Below, in pieces: positions 60,715 to 64,000 of a stretch of DNA of 64,000 nt. The notes under the pieces were generated by a model that was not told the DNA's origin, did no database searches, and saw only the letters and a list, made by a program, of their open reading frames with translations. Every line of letters begins with the position of its first letter. Position 1 is the first letter of the stretch. The translations under genes and the position numbers were made by a program. Source of the DNA: Paenibacillus taichungensis (GTDB lineage: Bacteria > Bacillota > Bacilli > Paenibacillales > Paenibacillaceae); contig NZ_JABMCC010000118.1 of the NCBI RefSeq assembly GCF_013359905.1, positions 682,001 to 746,000 on the forward strand, read 5' to 3'.

Positions 60715-62475
60715 GTGAAAACAAAGATTGTATCCATACTAAAAATGAGATCTTTGAGAACAAAGTTAGTCACTCTATGCTTGGCTATACTAATTGTGCC
60801 CACGATTGTGATAGGGTTCACTTCGTATACGGTTTCGAAAACTGAAATGAATGAATCAGGCAAGGCAGCACTTGAAAATAGTGTGAATATGGTTATTGGC
60901 ATGATTAGCATCCTCAATGAGCAAGTAGAGAGCGGAGATTTAACATTGGAGCAAGCACAGGAAAAACTCCGCGTCGAACTGCTCGGTGAAAAAAATGCAG
61001 AAAATAAGCGACCTGTAAAAAGTGAATATACTGTAGGGAAAACAGGATATCCATGGGCAGTTGATAAGAGTGCTCATTCCGTGATGAATCCTTCAAATGA
61101 AGGTCAAGATTTGACAGATGTCGTAACGGAAGATGGCGTGTATTTGGGGAAAGAGCTTGTTAAGGTTGGATCAGCCGGAGGGGGATTTGTCACCTATAAG
61201 TGGGCTCTACCTGATACAGGTGAAATAGAAACGAAAGTTTCATATGTTGAAATGGATCCACATTGGGGCTGGATCGTCGGTTCAGGTGCATATTTAAGTG
61301 AGTTCAACAGCGGTGCAACGCAAGTTCTTTATCTTGTAATAATAGTTACGGCAGTTGCAGTAGTTCTCGGATCAGTTATCGTCAGCATCGTCTCAGGGCG
61401 TCTAACGAAGCCTATCCTTAAGATCGCCAAACGTCTGAAGTCCGTTGCGGACGGTGATCTAACCGTTGAAGAAGTCAAAATGAAGTCCAAAGATGAAATA
61501 GGTGAGCTGTCTAAAGACTTTAATGAAATGATTAAAAACATAAGATATCTTATTAGACAAGTCGACCTCTCCACAAAGCAGGTAGCTTCATCCTCCAAAG
61601 AATTGACCCTTGGAGCAGAGCACACCAGTCAAGCAACTGAGAATATCACCATTTCGATCCAAGAATCTGCAGTCGGCGCACAGGAGCAACAAATGATGCT
61701 TCAAAGGACAACCAACTCACTCGAGGAAATATCAATTGGTATCCAGCGAATAGCGGAAAGCTCATCAACTATTGCTGATTCTTCTGTTGATGCGATGGAA
61801 TTAGCGAATATAGGTAGTACTGCCATAGAGCACACGACGAAGCAAATGAACCTGATTAACCATTCCGTTAATGAAACCGATGTAGTAATGAGGATGCTTG
61901 ATGAACGCAGCCAGCAGATCGGTACGATGCTACATGCCATTACGGATATCGCAAAGCAGACTAACCTTCTGGCTTTAAATGCTTCGATTGAGGCTGCCCG
62001 TGCAGGAGAAGAAGGCCGCGGTTTCTCCGTAGTTGCTGCTGAAGTGAGGAAACTTGCTGAACAATCGAATCAGTCATCCGGGCAGATTTCCACGTTGATT
62101 CATGATATGCGTACAGATATAGAGCAATCTCTTAAAACGTTGGAACGAGTTAAACAGGACGTCGACTCCGGTATACAGATTGCTAGTGAGACAGAACAAC
62201 AGTTCAACAAAATTGTGGGGTCCACAAACTTTATCGCACAACAAACGGAAGAACTCGCCAGTGTTACACAGCAGATAACTGCAAGTGTCCAGGAAATAAC
62301 AGCGGGTCAAGAGCAAGTCTCCAATCTTGCGCTTCAAGCTGCAGACAACTCACAAAATATAGCTGCATCTTCAGAAGAACAACTGGCTTCAATGGAGCAA
62401 ATTACGAGCTTAGCCACAACCTTGTCGGATATGTCACAGCAGTTAGAGCGTTTGACAATCCAATTTAAGTATTAA
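60715..62475 (+). CDS. Methyl-accepting chemotaxis protein with Cache sensor
   Basis: This 586-residue protein starts at GTG 60715 (AGGGGGA upstream). Membrane segment about 17-42, extracellular Cache domain about 45-205 (TVGKTGYPWAVDKSAHSVMN, VEMDPHWGWIVGSGAYLSEF), second membrane segment about 208-230 and HAMP (ILKIAKRLKSVADGDLTVEE). The signalling domain has tip sequence AARAGEEGRGFSVVAAEVRK. The sensor is of sCache-2-like type with the YPW motif, which in relatives binds organic acids. Followed by a terminator. Flanked by AT-rich accessory genes. Confidence 0.95.
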   Translation: MKTKIVSILKMRSLRTKLVTLCLAILIVPTIVIGFTSYTVSKTEMNESGKAALENSVNMVIGMISILNEQVESGDLTLEQAQEKLRVELLGEKNAENKRPVKSEYTVGKTGYPWAVDKSAHSVMNPSNEGQDLTDVVTEDGVYLGKELVKVGSAGGGFVTYKWALPDTGEIETKVSYVEMDPHWGWIVGSGAYLSEFNSGATQVLYLVIIVTAVAVVLGSVIVSIVSGRLTKPILKIAKRLKSVADGDLTVEEVKMKSKDEIGELSKDFNEMIKNIRYLIRQVDLSTKQVASSSKELTLGAEHTSQATENITISIQESAVGAQEQQMMLQRTTNSLEEISIGIQRIAESSSTIADSSVDAMELANIGSTAIEHTTKQMNLINHSVNETDVVMRMLDERSQQIGTMLHAITDIAKQTNLLALNASIEAARAGEEGRGFSVVAAEVRKLAEQSNQSSGQISTLIHDMRTDIEQSLKTLERVKQDVDSGIQIASETEQQFNKIVGSTNFIAQQTEELASVTQQITASVQEITAGQEQVSNLALQAADNSQNIAASSEEQLASMEQITSLATTLSDMSQQLERLTIQFKY

Positions 62476-62525
62476 TCTCTAAAATGCGAGTGCACTTGCA
62501 AATATGAACTAACCTGAGTTAATTG

Positions 62526-62567
62526 AAGGCAGCTGATCAACGTTAATCGGCTGCCTCCTTCTTTTTA
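62526..62567 (+). terminator. Terminator of the chemoreceptor gene
   Basis: AGGCAGC and GCTGCCT close a hairpin containing the inner palindrome GAT-c-AACGTT-a-ATC, followed by TTCTTTTTATT. Confidence 0.85.
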
Positions 62568-62570
62568 TTG

Positions 62571-62596
62571 AGTTATCGTTTCCTGTTAGTTGAATC
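62571..62596 (-). repeat. Terminal repeat, GGAAACGA type, copy 2
   Basis: TGATTCAACTAACAGGAAAC followed by GATAAC on the minus strand, downstream of the GNAT remnant. Shares TGATTCAACTAAC exactly with the GGGCAGG-type copy at 57831. Confidence 0.75.
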
Positions 62597-62657
62597 AGTC
62601 GTTATGAGTAGGATTTCATCTTCTAATAGGACGGTTAACTTAATCCTAGCTAGTCGT

Positions 62658-63009
62658 CTATAAATGATTCCCATAAAATACCATTGTCATTTTGTCGTTA
62701 ATTACTTTTGTTGTACCCGTGTTTTTATAGCCTATCTTTTCATATAAATAACAGTTTCCTTTTTCTTGTAAGATGGTACCCGATTTCCATGACTTTGCAT
62801 CATCATATATCTGCTCAACCATTGTAAAGACTTCTTGAGCATTCCCTTTTCCTTGATGTTCTGGCAGTACAAAAATTGGGCTAACACTATAAATTTGATT
62901 ATCTTTTTTCACGACTCTAATTCCACCGACAGCAACCTCAAGATGATGAATTATGAAATAATCTGCAAAAGAGTGATTGATTTGAGTAATAGTTCTTTCT
63001 AGGGTTTTG
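62658..63009 (-). pseudogene. 5'-truncated GNAT acetyltransferase
   Basis: The open frame runs from about 63009 to the TAG at 62658 without a start codon in its conserved part. It opens TLERTITQINHSFADYFIIH and continues HHLEVAVGGIRVVKKD, then the acetyl-CoA loop VLPEHQGKGNAQEVFTMVEQ and NCYLYEKIGYKNTGTTKVIN. GNAT proteins of this branch have roughly 60-70 more residues at the front. The missing part would lie exactly where the neighbouring gene at 63011 ends. An internal GTG at 62912 could yield only an 84-residue fragment. Most likely a remnant. Confidence 0.65.
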
Positions 63010-63010
63010 A

Positions 63011-63628
63011 TTACTTTCCCCCAACATGAAACACACCAATCACGTTTTCACCATCCAGATCATACAGCGGAATATCACGGCCATCCGCTGCTCTACTGTT
63101 CTGTAGTGCAATGGCTTCTTCAGGTGTACTGGGTTGCTCGCCATCCAGGTCCTTTTTCAGTACATATCCTTCTGTACCATCCACACCAATAGCCTCAATT
63201 AGTTGAGGTTCTGTTTCTGGAGAAGTAGCCTCAACGGCAGAACCGTAAGTTTGCCCATTACGATTTTTAGGATAATTCGTTTTCTTACCACCAACAAAAA
63301 TAGAACCAATGATGGTTTTCCCGTCAACATCAAAAAGCGGGGCAGTCCGTGTAGTTTCACTAAGATAATCTGTTTTCATGACATATCCAGCAATGCCGTC
63401 TACACTTCCTGCATAGATTAAGTCGGGTAGTATTTCAACGGATTTCAAATCTTCAATCCTACCGAATGTCAGTCCATATTCATTTTCAAAATAGTTGATA
63501 GCTGTGATATGACTTGGAATAATCGTATTTTTAGCACTTGTATTCTGGGATACCATGAGACCGCCTGAAACACTAATGATAAAAATTACGAAACCCGATA
63601 TTAGGGCGCCCTTAGAGTACATTTTCAT
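63011..63628 (-). CDS. Secreted or membrane-anchored protein with a duplicated motif
   Basis: This 205-residue protein has an N-terminal membrane segment (GALISGFVIFIISVSGGLMV). Two copies of one module follow: DGIAGYVMKTDYLSE with PLFDVDGKTIIGSIFVGGK, and DGTEGYVLKKDLDGE with PLYDLDGENVIGVFHVGGK. The duplicated part covers most of residues 75-205. I do not recognise the family; the pattern resembles small Bacillales secreted proteins with peptidase-propeptide-like strands. The ATG follows GGAGTGA. AT-rich. Confidence 0.72.
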   Translation of the reverse strand: MKMYSKGALISGFVIFIISVSGGLMVSQNTSAKNTIIPSHITAINYFENEYGLTFGRIEDLKSVEILPDLIYAGSVDGIAGYVMKTDYLSETTRTAPLFDVDGKTIIGSIFVGGKKTNYPKNRNGQTYGSAVEATSPETEPQLIEAIGVDGTEGYVLKKDLDGEQPSTPEEAIALQNSRAADGRDIPLYDLDGENVIGVFHVGGK

Positions 63629-63881
63629 AACTGTTCACTCCGCATTCTTTATTAGCTTTAGCCACACTTCCATGCTTTTCACATTCTAAACGTTACCAAT
63701 ACATGGAAAGTTACGGTAATCTAATCGTTAATTAAACAAAAGCGGCGATATACTACAATAAGTAACCAATCATGGGATAATTTTTCTTAAATCTATACGG
63801 AACGAACGATAGCATGATTCATTTTATCAGGCGCCTCTAATCGGTACATCGTTACTCGGTAATATTTCACTAAACTTGTTA

Positions 63882-63908
63882 GGGTGTTCTCCCACTGTGA
63901 GAACACCC
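63882..63908. repeat. Strong hairpin near the right edge
   Basis: GGGTGTTCTC and GAGAACACCC form a perfect 10-bp stem with a 7-base loop. No T-run follows on either strand. Confidence 0.7.
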
Positions 63909-63924
63909 CTTGGCAATTTGTTCC

Positions 63925-63942
63925 GTTCTCGTTTCCTGTTAA
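63925..63942 (-). repeat. Terminal repeat, GGAAACGA type, copy 3
   Basis: TTAACAGGAAACGAGAAC on the minus strand, close to the copy at 62571 (CTAACAGGAAACGATAAC). No confidently called gene ends at it inside the window. Confidence 0.65.
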
Positions 63943-64000
63943 CATAATCAGTTCTGATGCATTATTTTCCCTAATCGTGTGCCAATCCACCCACATCGGG

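Noticed and set aside
63793..63996. 67-codon minus-strand frame at the right edge
   Set aside because: It runs through the GGAAACGA-type repeat and the 10-bp hairpin, which lie between genes elsewhere; no family resemblance. A gene end entering from outside the window cannot be fully excluded.

Overview
The window looks like a chromosomal segment of a Paenibacillus-type Gram-positive bacterium (order Bacillales). Evidence: strong purine-rich ribosome binding sites, lipoprotein signal peptides ending in a lipobox, an S-layer-homology protein, a meso-diaminopimelate dehydrogenase, a Btr-like AraC/periplasmic-binding fusion regulator, sugar ABC importers without their own ATPase, a LexA (DinR-type) SOS box, and gene families common in Paenibacillus. 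The genus is an inference; no rRNA or tRNA gene was seen.

Layout. 1-2.6 kb: end of a peptide-type ABC importer, with a substrate-binding lipoprotein whose two halves are in circularly permuted order. 2.6-6 kb: a small membrane protein, a short basic protein behind an SOS-type promoter, an ankyrin lipoprotein and an SLH protein. 6-8.1 kb: two-component system (kinase first, regulator second). 8.4-21.4 kb: mostly single metabolic genes (cyclase, DJ-1/PfpI, quinone oxidoreductase, PhzF, glutamate dehydrogenase, FMN reductase, pentapeptide protein, DAP dehydrogenase, hydrolase, ExoA), interrupted by a GreA-like/KhtT/KhtU potassium-proton antiporter operon preceded by a tiny leader ORF and a possible attenuator.

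21.5-28 kb: a siderophore-iron module with two esterases, two FecCD permeases, a binding lipoprotein and an AraC/binding-protein regulator, with two good Fur-box matches. 28.3-35.4 kb: sugar-type ABC importer, TIM-barrel amidohydrolase and argininosuccinate-lyase-like enzyme in one operon, divergent from an N-methyl amino acid oxidase; this looks like an uncharacterised catabolic unit. 35.6-44.7 kb: a galactan-utilisation regulon (GH35 beta-galactosidase, membrane-anchored GH30 likely endo-beta-1,6-galactanase, ABC importer, LacI regulator) with four copies of a 14-bp operator and a textbook sigma-A promoter.

44.8-55.8 kb: HesB-like protein, chemoreceptor, propeller-like lipoprotein, APH-fold kinase, a 1050-residue GNAT fusion protein next to a second amidohydrolase, and RarD. 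55.3-64 kb: an AT-rich accessory stretch of small, mostly minus-strand orphan genes (DinB, P-loop kinase, lipoproteins, DUF4367-like, HTH, GNAT remnant). Several of these end at copies of two related short repeats, giving a cassette-like appearance. A second chemoreceptor lies within it.

The most unusual items are the permuted binding protein, the terminal repeats of the small-gene array, the lyase/amidohydrolase/transporter unit, the SOS-controlled small protein and the GNAT fusion.
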